Shown in pieces: positions 8,876-17,800 of a stretch of 64,000 nt of DNA. The notes below the pieces were generated by a model, which was not told the DNA's origin, searched no databases, and was given only the letters and a program-made list of their open reading frames with translations. The translations under genes and the position numbers were made by a program. This stretch comes from Streptococcus sp. DTU_2020_1001019_1_SI_AUS_MUR_006. Lineage in GTDB: Bacteria; Bacillota; Bacilli; Lactobacillales; Streptococcaceae. The stretch is taken from the NCBI RefSeq assembly GCF_032340315.1, contig NZ_CP135436.1, positions 2,005,501 through 2,069,500 on the forward strand, in the 5' to 3' direction. Position 1 is the stretch's first letter; each line of letters starts with the position of its first letter.

Positions 8876-10498
8876 TTATGATATTTTCAAGCGTTCTCGC
8901 AACTGGTCCGCTTTTGCCTGTCCAATAACCTTATCCAAGAGACGAGTATAGAGACTCATGAATCCGTAGAGCCCACCACCGATTGTACCAATTAAGGCGA
9001 CATATAGGAAACTCCAGAAACGTCCAGTTGGTTGGAAGACAAATCCAATCATCCATTGTAAGAAGCCTACCAGAATAAACATGACTAGAGTCAAAATTGT
9101 GACTAAAATTGTTCGCTTCAAGATAATTTTTCGACGTGCACCTGTCACCTCACAGATATCTCGGTACATCAAGACATTTGGAATGATGAGACCGATAGTC
9201 GTTGAAATGAGAGGACCATAACTATGGAAAATAACTATTGATGGTAATTGTAGAACAATCTTAGCAATTGAGCCATAAACAAAATACAAGACTGCCTTGC
9301 GGTTACGAAACATAGCCTGAAGCATAGGGGACAAGACCATGTACAAGCCTAGAATTGTTGATTGCAAGACCGCAAAGACAAACAAGCCCATCGCCAAGCC
9401 ATCTGGCTTACCGTAAAAGACTGTATAGAGAGGTTCACCAACCATGACTACTCCAACAGTTGCTGGAAGTAAGAATAAGAAGAGCATGGTGATACTATCT
9501 TGCACCAAACGAGCAGCTGCCTGCAAATCCCCCTTGACATAGTTCTCAGTTAAAAGTGGTAATCCTACACTACCAATGGAAACTCCAACCGATATGAGAA
9601 TCATGGTGATTTTATTTGGATTGGCAGAAAAATAAGAAAACATGACAACCAAGTCTTCATTACTGTAGTTGGTAAACCACTTCATGCTATTGATAAAGGT
9701 CATCTGGTCCAAGATTTGGAAAAGCTGAATAGCCGAACCAGTCAAGATAAAAGGAATAGCTTCCTTAATGGTATCAATCAAGAGACCTTTACTATCAATC
9801 TTATCTCGGGTTTCAAAAACTTTTTGAAGCAATCCTTCCTTATAAAGGAAATAAAGCAAAACTGCAAAACTAGCTACCATTCCCACAAAGGCCGCAAAGG
9901 TAGACTGGGTAACTGCTGATAGATAATCTTTTGAACCCAGCTTCATGATGATAAAGGTTGCTAAGAGCATCCAGATAACACGAATAACCTGCTCAGCAAT
10001 TTGACTCATGGCATAAGGTTTAAGATTATTCATCCCTTGGAAAAATCCACGAATCACACTCATGGACGGAAAAATCAAGACTGCCCAAGCTAGACTCTGC
10101 ATAATGGGGATGAGCTCCTTACCAACACCAGAAAGATCTGCTAACCAAGGGGCAAAGAGATACAAGATTAAAGCAAAGACCACACCAAGTCCTGTCATAA
10201 AGCCTAGGAAACTCCGAATCAGGGCAAAACTATGCTCTTCCTCATGCATGGTATTGTATTTAGCGACCTGCTTTGCGACCGCAACAGGAATACCTGCTGT
10301 TGAAATCAACAAGAACCAGGCGTAGATATTGTAGCCCATGGTGAAAAGTCCATTTGCCTTAGCGGCATAAGTTCCCATCCAAATATACCAAGGGATGATG
10401 TAGATGGCCCCGAGCAAGCGACTGATAAAGTTACTAGCCGTTAGCCAGGCAGTCCCTCGTAACATCTGGGCCTGCTGATGATTATTTTCGTTAGACAT
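8876..10498 (-). CDS. murJ: MurJ-like lipid II flippase, polysaccharide biosynthesis/MATE-like family
   Basis: 540 residues with about 14 hydrophobic segments, of the YtgP/SpoVB branch of the MOP superfamily. Members are thought to flip lipid II or other undecaprenyl-linked sugars across the membrane; the streptococcal YtgP protein is the MurJ candidate. The N-terminus LRGTAWLTASNFISRLLGAIYIIPW is cited here only in part: LRGTAWLTASNFISRLLGAI is the characteristic first helix. An internal FQGMNNLKPYAMSQIAEQVIR segment is also typical (key part QGMNNLKPYA). It is divergent from murE and shares its promoter region, which fits a cell-wall role. The MurJ assignment is by family, not by residue-level proof. 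Confidence 0.78.
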   Translation of the reverse strand: MSNENNHQQAQMLRGTAWLTASNFISRLLGAIYIIPWYIWMGTYAAKANGLFTMGYNIYAWFLLISTAGIPVAVAKQVAKYNTMHEEEHSFALIRSFLGFMTGLGVVFALILYLFAPWLADLSGVGKELIPIMQSLAWAVLIFPSMSVIRGFFQGMNNLKPYAMSQIAEQVIRVIWMLLATFIIMKLGSKDYLSAVTQSTFAAFVGMVASFAVLLYFLYKEGLLQKVFETRDKIDSKGLLIDTIKEAIPFILTGSAIQLFQILDQMTFINSMKWFTNYSNEDLVVMFSYFSANPNKITMILISVGVSIGSVGLPLLTENYVKGDLQAAARLVQDSITMLFLFLLPATVGVVMVGEPLYTVFYGKPDGLAMGLFVFAVLQSTILGLYMVLSPMLQAMFRNRKAVLYFVYGSIAKIVLQLPSIVIFHSYGPLISTTIGLIIPNVLMYRDICEVTGARRKIILKRTILVTILTLVMFILVGFLQWMIGFVFQPTGRFWSFLYVALIGTIGGGLYGFMSLYTRLLDKVIGQAKADQLRERLKIS

Positions 10499-10543
10499 AA
10501 CTTCCTCATTTAATTTTAATAACGGAAATGTTCCTTATCTTCC

Positions 10544-10572
10544 ATTATAAACTTTTCCTTGTTACTTGTAAA
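10544..10572 (-). promoter_or_regulatory. Promoter of the MurJ-like gene
   Basis: On the minus strand TTTACA (10567-10572) and TATAAT (10544-10549) are separated by 17 bp. The -35 occupies the same bases as the -35 of the divergent murE promoter. Confidence 0.7.
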
Positions 10573-10594
10573 ATTCAGACTTTCGGTTTACAAT
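10566..10594 (+). promoter_or_regulatory. Promoter of murE, predicted leaderless start
   Basis: TTGTAA (10566-10571) and TACAAT (10589-10594) are 17 bp apart. Transcription would begin about 7 bp after the -10, on or next to the murE ATG at 10602. No strong Shine-Dalgarno precedes that ATG (only AGAAAG). Confidence 0.6.
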
Positions 10595-10601
10595 AGAAAG
10601 T

Positions 10602-12047
10602 ATGATAAAGATTGAAACTATATTAGATATTTTAAAGAAAGATGGTCTCTTCCGTGAGATTATTGACCAAGGACATTACCATTATTATTATAGTGATGTC
10701 GTTTTTGATAGCATCTGCTATGATAGCCGAAAAGCAAAAGAAAATAGTCTCTTTTTTGTCAAAGGAGCAGCCTTCAAAAAAGAATTTCTACTTTCGGCAA
10801 TTGAACAAGGACTTGCTTGGTATGTAGCAGAACAAGACTATGAAGTAGGTATCCCTGTTATTGTCGTTAGCGATATCAAGAAAGCCATGAGTTTGATTGC
10901 CATGGAGTTTTATGGCAACCCTCAGAAGAAATTAAAATTACTTGCTTTCACTGGTACTAAAGGAAAAACAACCGCAGCTTACTTCGCCTACAACATCTTA
11001 AGTCAACAACATCGTCCAGCTATGTTATCAACCATGAATACGACCTTGGACGGCAAGACTTTCTTTAAATCTGCCCTGACTACTCCTGAGAGTATCGACC
11101 TCTTTGACATGATGGCCCAGGCTGTTGATAATGGAAGAACTCACCTTATCATGGAAGTATCCAGTCAAGCCTACTTGGTTAAACGAGTCTACGGACTGAC
11201 CTTTGATGTCGGTGTCTTCCTCAACATTAGTCCTGACCATATTGGTCCTATTGAGCATCCAACCTTTGAAGACTACTTCTACCACAAACGTCTCTTGATG
11301 AAAAATAGCCGAGCAGTTGTCATTAATAGCGATATGGACCACTTCTCTGTCTTAAAAGAGCAAGTTGAGAACCAAGAGCACGACTTCTACGGTAGCCAAT
11401 CAAGTAACCAAATTGAAAACTCCAAAGCCTTTAGCTTCTCAGCTACTGGTAAATTAGCTGGAGACTATGATATTCAGTTGATTGGGCACTTCAACCAAGA
11501 AAATGCCGTCGCAGCTGGGCTGGCTTGTCTTCGTCTAGGTGCTAGTCTGGATGACATCAAAAAAGGAATTGCAGCAACACGTGTTCCTGGTCGAATGGAA
11601 GTCCTCACTCAGAAAAATGGTGCAAAAGTTTTCATTGATTACGCCCACAATGGTGACAGTCTTAAAAAACTAATCTCTGTCGTTGAAACACATCAGACCG
11701 GAAAGATAGCTCTAGTTCTCGGTTCAACTGGAAACAAGGGAGAAAGCCGTCGCAAGGACTTTGGACTTCTCCTCGATCAACATCCTGAAATTCAAGTCTT
11801 TCTAACAGCTGATGATCCAAACTACGAAGATCCAATGGCCATTGCAGATGAAATCAGTAGCTATATCCATCATCCTGTTGAAAAGATTGCCGACCGTGAG
11901 CAAGCTATCAAGACTGCTATGGCTATTACGAGCCAAGCTGAAGATGCGGTCATTATCGCTGGTAAAGGAGCTGATTGCTACCAAATCGTCCAAGGCAAGA
12001 AGGAAGACTACCCTGGAGATGCAGCTATCGCAGAACGTTATCTATAG
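10602..12047 (+). CDS. murE: UDP-MurNAc-L-Ala-D-Glu--L-lysine ligase MurE
   Basis: 481 residues; cytoplasmic Mur ligase that adds the third residue, L-Lys in streptococci, to the peptidoglycan precursor. Visible motifs are the N-terminal [12 protein letters not shown] block, the ATP loop GTKGKTTAA near residue 112, the HxxxE-type [20 protein letters not shown], and the C-terminal [11 protein letters not shown] and [10 protein letters not shown]. The last motif is where Lys-type enzymes carry a DDPNxE variant rather than the DNPR of mDAP enzymes. It stands alone on the plus strand, divergent from the MurJ-like gene. The ATG at 10602 is the only sensible start, directly below a -10 box. Confidence 0.95.
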   Translation: MIKIETILDILKKDGLFREIIDQGHYHYYYSDVVFDSICYDSRKAKENSLFFVKGAAFKKEFLLSAIEQGLAWYVAEQDYEVGIPVIVVSDIKKAMSLIAMEFYGNPQKKLKLLAFTGTKGKTTAAYFAYNILSQQHRPAMLSTMNTTLDGKTFFKSALTTPESIDLFDMMAQAVDNGRTHLIMEVSSQAYLVKRVYGLTFDVGVFLNISPDHIGPIEHPTFEDYFYHKRLLMKNSRAVVINSDMDHFSVLKEQVENQEHDFYGSQSSNQIENSKAFSFSATGKLAGDYDIQLIGHFNQENAVAAGLACLRLGASLDDIKKGIAATRVPGRMEVLTQKNGAKVFIDYAHNGDSLKKLISVVETHQTGKIALVLGSTGNKGESRRKDFGLLLDQHPEIQVFLTADDPNYEDPMAIADEISSYIHHPVEKIADREQAIKTAMAITSQAEDAVIIAGKGADCYQIVQGKKEDYPGDAAIAERYL

Positions 12048-12060
12048 TAAATTTAAAGAA

Positions 12061-12090
12061 GGCTAGGAAAATCCCTAGCCTTTATTTTTT
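12061..12090 (+). terminator. Terminator of murE, shared with the convergent gene
   Basis: Stem GGCTAGG/CCTAGCC with loop AAAATC, followed by TTTATTTTTTT. It overlaps the 3' end of the convergent gene ending at 12082. The reverse strand has only TTCTTTAAAT, so it works mainly for murE. Confidence 0.85.
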
Positions 12091-12732
12091 TATAAAGATG
12101 AATCGTTCCTTATCAAATTCGACAGCCAACTCATATTTCCCATCTACATTTTGAACGATGTAGCCTAACAAAACTAAACTATCTACAAAGATATCACGAC
12201 GTTTCTGCATTAGTTGGTCTTTTTTGAGGAATTTGAGCAAAAAGGTTGTCATATACTTGAGAGCATACTCAGGATTGACATCCCCCAAAACAGCATAGAG
12301 TTTCTGCTGTTCTTCTGTCAGCGGATACTGGTGCTTAACCTTATAAAAATAATTAGACAAGGTCATTTTTTCCCTAGCAAAATCCGTATACTCTTCTAGG
12401 ATAGCTGCATTGGTTTGATTGCGTAATTCCGTCTGAAAATGTTTCTCCAGGATTTCTAGATAGATAGGACTATCATCTCTCACAAAGACTTCTTGGTCTA
12501 GTTCAAGAGATTCTGTAGATTCTAGAAATGGGAGATTGAGATAATAGCGTTTGTTTTCTCGAAGAATGAAACCAGCTTTAATGTATTCCTCCAAGTACTT
12601 GTCAACTGCAACCCCTGGAAACTGAGCCTTGATTTCACGGAGAATAACATCATCATGCTGATCAAGATAGTCAACCAAATCTCTAAAGAATGGTTGACGC
12701 GTCAAGCGAGATGAATTAAAAATCTGAATCAT
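12082..12732 (-). CDS. Conserved streptococcal protein, DUF1803-like
   Basis: 216 residues, no signal peptide or membrane segment. The sequence is acidic/basic mixed and helical, with aromatic-rich stretches such as YLNLPFLES and FVRDDSPIYLEILEKHF. I believe it belongs to the Streptococcus-restricted DUF1803 group, but this is recollection and no function is known. Its start overlaps the end of the upstream NlpC/P60-like gene by 17 bp, so the two are translationally coupled. The 3' end runs into the murE terminator. Confidence 0.75.
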   Translation of the reverse strand: MIQIFNSSRLTRQPFFRDLVDYLDQHDDVILREIKAQFPGVAVDKYLEEYIKAGFILRENKRYYLNLPFLESTESLELDQEVFVRDDSPIYLEILEKHFQTELRNQTNAAILEEYTDFAREKMTLSNYFYKVKHQYPLTEEQQKLYAVLGDVNPEYALKYMTTFLLKFLKKDQLMQKRRDIFVDSLVLLGYIVQNVDGKYELAVEFDKERFIFIKK

Positions 12733-13228
12733 GAAGATTCCTTTCTTTACAAACTAAAAGTGGTGATGCTGCTAATTGACTCGGGTTAGTACCAGGCTGA
12801 TTCAGAGGTACAGGAAGCCCCAACTCTCGATAATATTCTCTCCAGAAATCACTAATTTCCTGTGTATCATTCCCAAACTTCATGGGAATGGTCCCAAAAA
12901 TAGGGAGTAGTTCAGCAATGAACTGGGAACAGTAATAACCATCTCCGTCGGGATAAAAAGAGAAATTGTAGGGAGACCCTAAAAGTCTCTCTGCCAGTTT
13001 TTTAACCTCTTTGAGATCCATTTTCGGATAGCGATAAAGGTCATATACTTTCTCAGCTTCAAAGAAATCTTCAGGGGATTGGGCAATGACACCGCCTTCC
13101 GTAGTTGTATGATAGACCTGTCCGTCCAAAAAGAGGGCCACATGGCTATAGTTGCCAGTAGATTCCTGGATGGCCTGTCCTATATCCGAATCATCCTTAA
13201 CAAAAATCAAATCACCATTTTCTAACAT
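12716..13228 (-). CDS. Permuted NlpC/P60 (YiiX-like) papain-fold hydrolase
   Basis: 170 residues, no signal peptide, so probably cytoplasmic. The N-terminal GDLIFVKDDSDIGQAIQES and SHVALFLDG (His near residue 29) together with YYCSQFIAELLP (Cys near residue 104) have the order His then Cys. That order is typical of circularly permuted NlpC/P60 enzymes of the YiiX/YebB group, which act on amide or lipid-linked bonds. The substrate is unknown. It starts at ATG 13228 behind AGGAGAGA and overlaps the next gene by 17 bp. It follows the ppaC terminator, so read-through or an internal promoter drives it. Confidence 0.78.
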   Translation of the reverse strand: MLENGDLIFVKDDSDIGQAIQESTGNYSHVALFLDGQVYHTTTEGGVIAQSPEDFFEAEKVYDLYRYPKMDLKEVKKLAERLLGSPYNFSFYPDGDGYYCSQFIAELLPIFGTIPMKFGNDTQEISDFWREYYRELGLPVPLNQPGTNPSQLAASPLLVCKERNLHDSDF

Positions 13229-13242
13229 ACTTCTCTCCTAGC

Positions 13243-13267
13243 AAAAAAGGAGTCGAAACTCCTTTTT
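13243..13267 (-). terminator. Terminator of ppaC
   Basis: Hairpin AAAAAGGAGT/ACTCCTTTTT with a short CGAA loop lies 25 bp past the ppaC stop. It is symmetrical with T-runs on both strands. Confidence 0.85.
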
Positions 13268-13291
13268 AACAATGGGTTTCCCCATCAATCA

Positions 13292-14227
13292 TTAAGCATT
13301 GAAGCTTTCAGTCAATTGTGGTACTACTTGTTTCTTACGTGAAACAGCACCTGGAAGGAAGGCATGGTTGTTTTCAAGTTTGAAGTTGAAAGCTGCTTCT
13401 ACCTTGTCCATATTAGCACCAAGAGCCAAAATTTCTGAGTTTGAGTTGACGATATCTGTAATCATCAAAACAAAGTCAGAGTATCCGTTAGCTGCATTTG
13501 CTGCTTGGATAGCTGCTTCAATTTCAGCTTGGCGTTCCAAGACTTCAGCGATATCAACTGTATTGACTTGAGCCACACGAACATTGTTTCCGTTCAATTC
13601 AAAAGTCTTAGCATCGATGTCAATCAATTCTTCTGCTGATTTGCTTGCCAAGTTAGTACCAGCCTTGAGCATGGCAAGACCGTATTCTTCCAAGTTCACA
13701 CCAGCCAATTCAGCCAATTCAGGCGCAATCACCTTATCAGATGGGTGAGTTGTTGGAGATTTCAAAAGAAGGGTATCTGAAATCAAACCTGAAAGCATCA
13801 AACCTGCAATTTCTTTTGGAACAGTTACACCGTGTTCTTTGAACATACGGTATACGATTGAAGATGCTGAACCAACTGGCTCCAAACGCATGTAAAGTGG
13901 GCTTGCAGTTTCAAAGTTAGCTACACGGTGGTGATCCACAACACCGTAAACTTCTACTTCAGCGATATCTGAAACTGATTGTTGGAATTCATTGTGGTCA
14001 GTCAAGATAACTTGGTCTGCACCTTCTGCCTTAGCTGAAGTGATAACACGTGGTGCTTCAACACCAAAATAGTTCAATACAAAAGCTGTTTCTTCATTTG
14101 GAGCACCAAGAGCCACCGCTTCTGTATCCAAACCATAAGCTTCTTTTGCAAGATAAGCAAAGGCTACAGATGAACCGATAGCATCCGAATCTGGATTTTG
14201 GTGACCAAATACTAGAATCTTAGACAT
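13292..14227 (-). CDS. ppaC: Manganese-dependent inorganic pyrophosphatase, DHH family
   Basis: 311 residues; cytoplasmic family II pyrophosphatase that hydrolyses PPi to phosphate and pulls biosynthetic reactions forward. All signature sites are present: [14 protein letters not shown] at the N-terminus, LTDHNE near residue 75, DHHR near 97, and the C-terminal DHHA2 domain with [10 protein letters not shown] at the end. The start is ATG 14227 (MSKILVFG) behind GAGGTATTAT, with an extended -10 (TGCTACAAT, 14256-14264) upstream. A longer in-frame reading from 14284 would begin at the promoter itself. Length matches the family. Confidence 0.95.
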   Translation of the reverse strand: MSKILVFGHQNPDSDAIGSSVAFAYLAKEAYGLDTEAVALGAPNEETAFVLNYFGVEAPRVITSAKAEGADQVILTDHNEFQQSVSDIAEVEVYGVVDHHRVANFETASPLYMRLEPVGSASSIVYRMFKEHGVTVPKEIAGLMLSGLISDTLLLKSPTTHPSDKVIAPELAELAGVNLEEYGLAMLKAGTNLASKSAEELIDIDAKTFELNGNNVRVAQVNTVDIAEVLERQAEIEAAIQAANAANGYSDFVLMITDIVNSNSEILALGANMDKVEAAFNFKLENNHAFLPGAVSRKKQVVPQLTESFNA

Positions 14228-14255
14228 GATAATACCTCGTTTCTTTATTCTCTTT

Positions 14256-14284
14256 ATTGTAGCATTTTTTTTAATTTTTGACAA
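14256..14284 (-). promoter_or_regulatory. Promoter of ppaC
   Basis: The minus strand carries TTGTCA (14279-14284), 17 bp, then TACAAT (14256-14261) with a TGn extension. Confidence 0.65.
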
Positions 14285-14292
14285 AAGTAAGA

Positions 14293-14308
14293 GGAGTCAA
14301 AGAACTCC
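14293..14308 (-). terminator. Possible terminator after the GIY-YIG gene
   Basis: Short stem GGAGT/ACTCC directly past the stop at 14312, followed on the minus strand by TCTTACTTTTG. The stem is weak, so this call is tentative. Confidence 0.45.
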
Positions 14309-14311
14309 CCA

Positions 14312-14596
14312 CTACTCTTCTAAATGACTGAGTAAATTTTTTTCTTGGTTTTCAGATAAAAATCTTTCCTTTTGCGCTCTCTTCTTACGTTTGAGAAGTG
14401 CCTCAGCCGACATAGCTTCTTCTTTACTATCGAAACCTTGAGCATAGATGAGTTTTACTGGCAACCGAGCTCGTGTGTACTTGGCACCTTTCCCACTATT
14501 GTGGACAGCGACACGTTTCTTGACATCCGTTGTATAACCAGTATAGTAGGAACCATCCCGACACTCAACTACATACATATAAGCTTTATGATCCAT
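14312..14596 (-). CDS. YazA-like GIY-YIG domain protein (UPF0213)
   Basis: 94 residues, a single GIY-YIG nuclease domain. The motif appears as [17 protein letters not shown] near the N-terminus, followed by [20 protein letters not shown] and a C-terminal lysine-rich tail. Members are small DNA-nicking-type proteins of unknown cellular role. The start is ATG 14596 (MDHKAYMYV), which overlaps the end of the methyltransferase gene by 11 bp; longer in-frame starts would read far into that gene. The methyltransferase/GIY-YIG pairing mirrors yabB-yazA of Bacillus subtilis, which argues that the pair is functional. Confidence 0.88.
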   Translation of the reverse strand: MDHKAYMYVVECRDGSYYTGYTTDVKKRVAVHNSGKGAKYTRARLPVKLIYAQGFDSKEEAMSAEALLKRKKRAQKERFLSENQEKNLLSHLEE

Positions 14597-15332
14597 AATA
14601 GATTTCTTGAATTTCTGGAGTATAGGAACCATCATCATTATGAACAATGAGTGGTGGCAGAACCTTAAAACCACTAGTGGAGCCGTCCTTGATAGCCTCG
14701 ATCAAAAGCATATTGGCTTCTTTCTCTCGTTTAGGGTAGACAAATTGCAGACGTTTTGGAGCCAAATTGTGTTGTTGAAGCGTTTCTAAAATATCTAACA
14801 AACGATCAGGACGGTGAACCATGGCTAAACGCCCATTGGATTTGAGAATACTTTGGGCACTACGGCAGATTTCCTTGAGATTGGTCGTAATTTCGTGCCG
14901 AGCCAACAAGTAGTGCTCACTCTCGTTCAGATTAGAATTTGGGTCCACCTTAAAATAGGGAGGATTGCACAAAATCAAATCAACCTTACTCCCCTGAATG
15001 TAAGCAGGCATATTTTTCAAATCATCACAGATAACCTGCATCTGCTCTTCCAAGCTATTTAAACGGACTGATCGTTCAGCCATATCTGCCAGGCGTTCTT
15101 GGATTTCAACAGACAGAATTTTCGCCTTAGTACGACTACTGGCAAAAAGCCCAACAGCTCCATTCCCAGCACAAAAATCCACTATCAAGCCATTTTTAGG
15201 AAAGCGAGGAAAGCGTGACAAAAGTACACTATCCACCGAATAGCTGAAAACCTCTCTATTTTGAATAATCTTGATATCTGTAGAAAAGAGCTGATTGATT
15301 CTCTCTCCTGATTTTAATAATTCTTCTACCAT
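14586..15332 (-). CDS. TrmN6/YabB-like N6-adenine methyltransferase
   Basis: 248 residues, a class I SAM-dependent methyltransferase. SAM-binding motif [15 protein letters not shown] is near residue 50 and the N6-adenine catalytic motif NPPYF is near residue 123. The E. coli relative methylates A37 of tRNA-Val1; the same reaction is likely but not proven here. It is translationally coupled to the GIY-YIG gene. Its start at ATG 15332 precedes the N-terminal [16 protein letters not shown] typical of the group. Confidence 0.85.
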   Translation of the reverse strand: MVEELLKSGERINQLFSTDIKIIQNREVFSYSVDSVLLSRFPRFPKNGLIVDFCAGNGAVGLFASSRTKAKILSVEIQERLADMAERSVRLNSLEEQMQVICDDLKNMPAYIQGSKVDLILCNPPYFKVDPNSNLNESEHYLLARHEITTNLKEICRSAQSILKSNGRLAMVHRPDRLLDILETLQQHNLAPKRLQFVYPKREKEANMLLIEAIKDGSTSGFKVLPPLIVHNDDGSYTPEIQEIYYGS

Positions 15333-15381
15333 ACTTCTATTATAACAAACTATATTAACATTTCAAGAGAGAAAAAATCAA

Positions 15382-15744
15382 TTAAGACTTTTTCTTATTT
15401 AGATTAGAAATAGCTTCCTTGGTCCAGATAGGCATCATGCGAGCCAAAGGAGCAAATCCGTATTTGACACGGTCACTTGAAAAACGTCTCCGTCTCGGTA
15501 ACTGATGTTTCTCTTCTTCCAAAGTCCGAATAGAAAGACTTGCTTTACCTGTATATTCGTCCAAATCGACAACCTGAACTTGAACTTCTTCACCGATTTT
15601 TAGTATATCATAGATATTCTCAATAAATCCTGTGCGAATTTCAGAAATATGAATCAAACCTGTGATACCAGTCTCTAGCTCCACAAAGGCTCCATAAGAC
15701 TGAATCCCTGTAATTCGCCCTGTTAGCTTATCACCTATTTTCAT
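15382..15744 (-). CDS. S1-domain RNA-binding protein (CvfD/general stress protein 13-like)
   Basis: 120 residues with one S1 OB-fold at residues about 1-70 (KIGDKLTGRITGIQSYGAFV, then GLIHISEI and a KASLSIR end). The basic tail QLPRRRRFSSDRVKYGFAPL is the type seen in Gsp13/YugI proteins. The pneumococcal homologue is, as I recall, the RNA-binding regulator CvfD. The start ATG 15744 lies one base after the stop of the HAD-cyclophilin gene, so the two are translationally coupled. Other in-frame starts extend into that gene and are rejected. Confidence 0.85.
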   Translation of the reverse strand: MKIGDKLTGRITGIQSYGAFVELETGITGLIHISEIRTGFIENIYDILKIGEEVQVQVVDLDEYTGKASLSIRTLEEEKHQLPRRRRFSSDRVKYGFAPLARMMPIWTKEAISNLNKKKS

Positions 15745-15745
15745 C

Positions 15746-17146
15746 TTAGTCCTCGATTTCAATCGTTTCGATGACGACATCTTCAACTGGCTTGTCCATT
15801 GCACCTGTTTCTACACCTGCAATTACATCCAGAACTTCATAAGAAGCTTCATCTGCAAGCTGTCCAAAAACTGTGTGACGACGATCTAGATGAGGAGTTC
15901 CACCTTGTTCTGCATAGATTTCTGCAATTGGTTCTGGCCAACCACCACGAGCAATTTCTTTCTTAGAGTATGGCAAGTGTTGATTTTGCACGATAAAGAA
16001 CTGGCTACCGTTTGTATTTGGTCCAGCATTAGCCATAGAAAGGGCTCCACGGATATTATAAAGTTCTTCTGAAAATTCATCTTCAAATGACTCACCATAG
16101 ATAGATTCGCCACCCATACCAGTACCAGTTGGATCTCCACCTTGAATCATAAAGTCTTTGATAATACGGTGGAAAATGACCCCGTCATAGTAACCATCTT
16201 TTGAAAGAGCGATAAAGTTGGCTACTGTTTTTGGTGCATGTTCAGGGAAAAGCTTAATACGCATATCTCCATGATTTGTTTTAATAGTCGCAATCGGACC
16301 TTCTACTGCTTCAATGTCTACTTGCGGAAAATGTAATTCTTTTTCTACCATACCAAATCCTTCTAAGGCATCAAAGATGCCATCTTCTTCTAATTTTTTT
16401 GTAATATAATCTGCTTTTTCTTTGATTTTGTCATGAGAAATCCCCATAGCAACACTAATACCTGCATAATCAAAAAGCTCCAAATCGTTAAGACCGTCTC
16501 CAAAGACCATGATGTTCTCAGGTTTAAGACCTAAATGTTCTACAACTTTTGCAACCCCAGCTGCTTTTGAGCCAGAAATAGGCACCACATCTGACGAATA
16601 TTCATGCCAGCGTACCATACGCAAAGTCGATGCTAAACTTTCAGGCAAAATCAGGTCATCTCCCTGATCCTCAAAAGTCCACATCTGATAGATGTCTTCT
16701 TTTTCATAAAAATCAGGATCAACATCCAAGTCAGGATAAATTGGATCAATGGCCTCACTAATCAACTCAGTTCTAGTGGAGAGTTTAGCAGTATGACTAC
16801 CAACTAAACCATATTCAATCCCAACTTCCTTGGTCCAAGCAATATACTCTTCTACCTTATCCTTAGCAATTTTGTTACTATAAATGACATTGCCCTTTTT
16901 ATCCTCAATATAGGCACCATTCAGAGTAACAAAAAAGTCAGGTTTAAGCTCGCGAATCTCTGGCACGACACCGAAAATCCCACGACCAGTCGCAATCCCA
17001 GTTAAAACACCTTTTTCACGCAATTGTTTAAAAACAGTTGGAATTGAGGTAGGGATAAAACCAGTCTTTGAGTTTCTCAACGTATCATCAATATCAAAAA
17101 AAATAACCTTTATCTTTTTTGCCTTATATCTTAATTTCGCGTCCAT
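15746..17146 (-). CDS. HAD hydrolase (Cof type) fused to cyclophilin peptidyl-prolyl isomerase
   Basis: 466 residues with two domains. Residues about 10-265 are a Cof-type HAD phosphatase ([11 protein letters not shown], then [20 protein letters not shown] near residue 215). Residues about 285-460 are a cyclophilin ([45 protein letters not shown]). It probably dephosphorylates a small metabolite and isomerises prolyl bonds; the physiological reason for the fusion is unknown. No secretion signal is seen, so it acts in the cytoplasm. The start is ATG 17146 with AAGGAGG seven bases upstream; an adjacent GTG at 17149 is possible. The streptococcal version has the same fusion. Confidence 0.92.
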   Translation of the reverse strand: MDAKLRYKAKKIKVIFFDIDDTLRNSKTGFIPTSIPTVFKQLREKGVLTGIATGRGIFGVVPEIRELKPDFFVTLNGAYIEDKKGNVIYSNKIAKDKVEEYIAWTKEVGIEYGLVGSHTAKLSTRTELISEAIDPIYPDLDVDPDFYEKEDIYQMWTFEDQGDDLILPESLASTLRMVRWHEYSSDVVPISGSKAAGVAKVVEHLGLKPENIMVFGDGLNDLELFDYAGISVAMGISHDKIKEKADYITKKLEEDGIFDALEGFGMVEKELHFPQVDIEAVEGPIATIKTNHGDMRIKLFPEHAPKTVANFIALSKDGYYDGVIFHRIIKDFMIQGGDPTGTGMGGESIYGESFEDEFSEELYNIRGALSMANAGPNTNGSQFFIVQNQHLPYSKKEIARGGWPEPIAEIYAEQGGTPHLDRRHTVFGQLADEASYEVLDVIAGVETGAMDKPVEDVVIETIEIED

Positions 17147-17226
17147 CACAATGCCTCCTTCAATTCACTCTTTCCATTATACCATAAAGTAGAGAAATCC
17201 CACATCCCCAATAAAATCCTTGTCTC

Positions 17227-17730
17227 TTATCCAAATTCCTTTACTAGATACAAAACCAAATCATCATTATTTTGGCTAGTTGCATTCATTTCCAAGGGTT
17301 GATTTCGATACCAGACACCTGTCCCATCTGGAATGTAGCCCCGTCTGATATACAATCTCTGGGCAGGGCCATAGCCTAAGTGCAAACCTACACCAAGAGT
17401 GACCTTACTCGAAACAAACTTGACTCGTTTTTCTGCTTCTTCTAGCAGTTGATTCCCAATCCCTTGATTTCGAAAAGGCTCAAACACATTAAAATCTGAT
17501 AATTCTGGATAGACTTCTGCAAAAGGACCATGTTTAGCAGAGGGCAAAATGGTAACGTAGCCCGCTACAGCACCATCAATCTCTGCAACTAAGACTTCTC
17601 TCTCCCCACTTTCCTGTTCCAGAAAATATCTAGCCAAAATATCCTCTCTACCAGGCCAACCTTGATTCATAAATCCATGAGATAAGGATTCAATATCAGA
17701 CTTAATCATATTTCTAATCGTACAATTCAT
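17227..17730 (-). CDS. GNAT-family N-acetyltransferase
   Basis: 167 residues, one acetyltransferase domain. The acetyl-CoA loop appears as FEPFRNQGIGNQLLEEAEKR near residue 85 and the C-terminal part has the GYIPDGTGVWYRNQPL typical of one streptococcal subgroup. The substrate is not predictable. I prefer ATG 17730 (MNCTIRNM). The longer reading from 17766 begins inside a TATAAT box that looks like this gene's own -10, so translation from there is unlikely. Confidence 0.82.
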   Translation of the reverse strand: MNCTIRNMIKSDIESLSHGFMNQGWPGREDILARYFLEQESGEREVLVAEIDGAVAGYVTILPSAKHGPFAEVYPELSDFNVFEPFRNQGIGNQLLEEAEKRVKFVSSKVTLGVGLHLGYGPAQRLYIRRGYIPDGTGVWYRNQPLEMNATSQNNDDLVLYLVKEFG

Positions 17731-17762
17731 CTTTGACTTACCCACCTTTACTCTTTCTATTA

Positions 17763-17768
17763 CCATTA
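17763..17768 (-). promoter_or_regulatory. Probable -10 of the GNAT gene
   Basis: The minus strand reads GCTATAATGG; the TATAAT lies about 35 bp upstream of the preferred start and overlaps the alternative ATG. No clear -35 is present. Confidence 0.4.
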
Positions 17769-17800
17769 TAGCACGCCAATGTCAGAAAAAAATTATCTCG

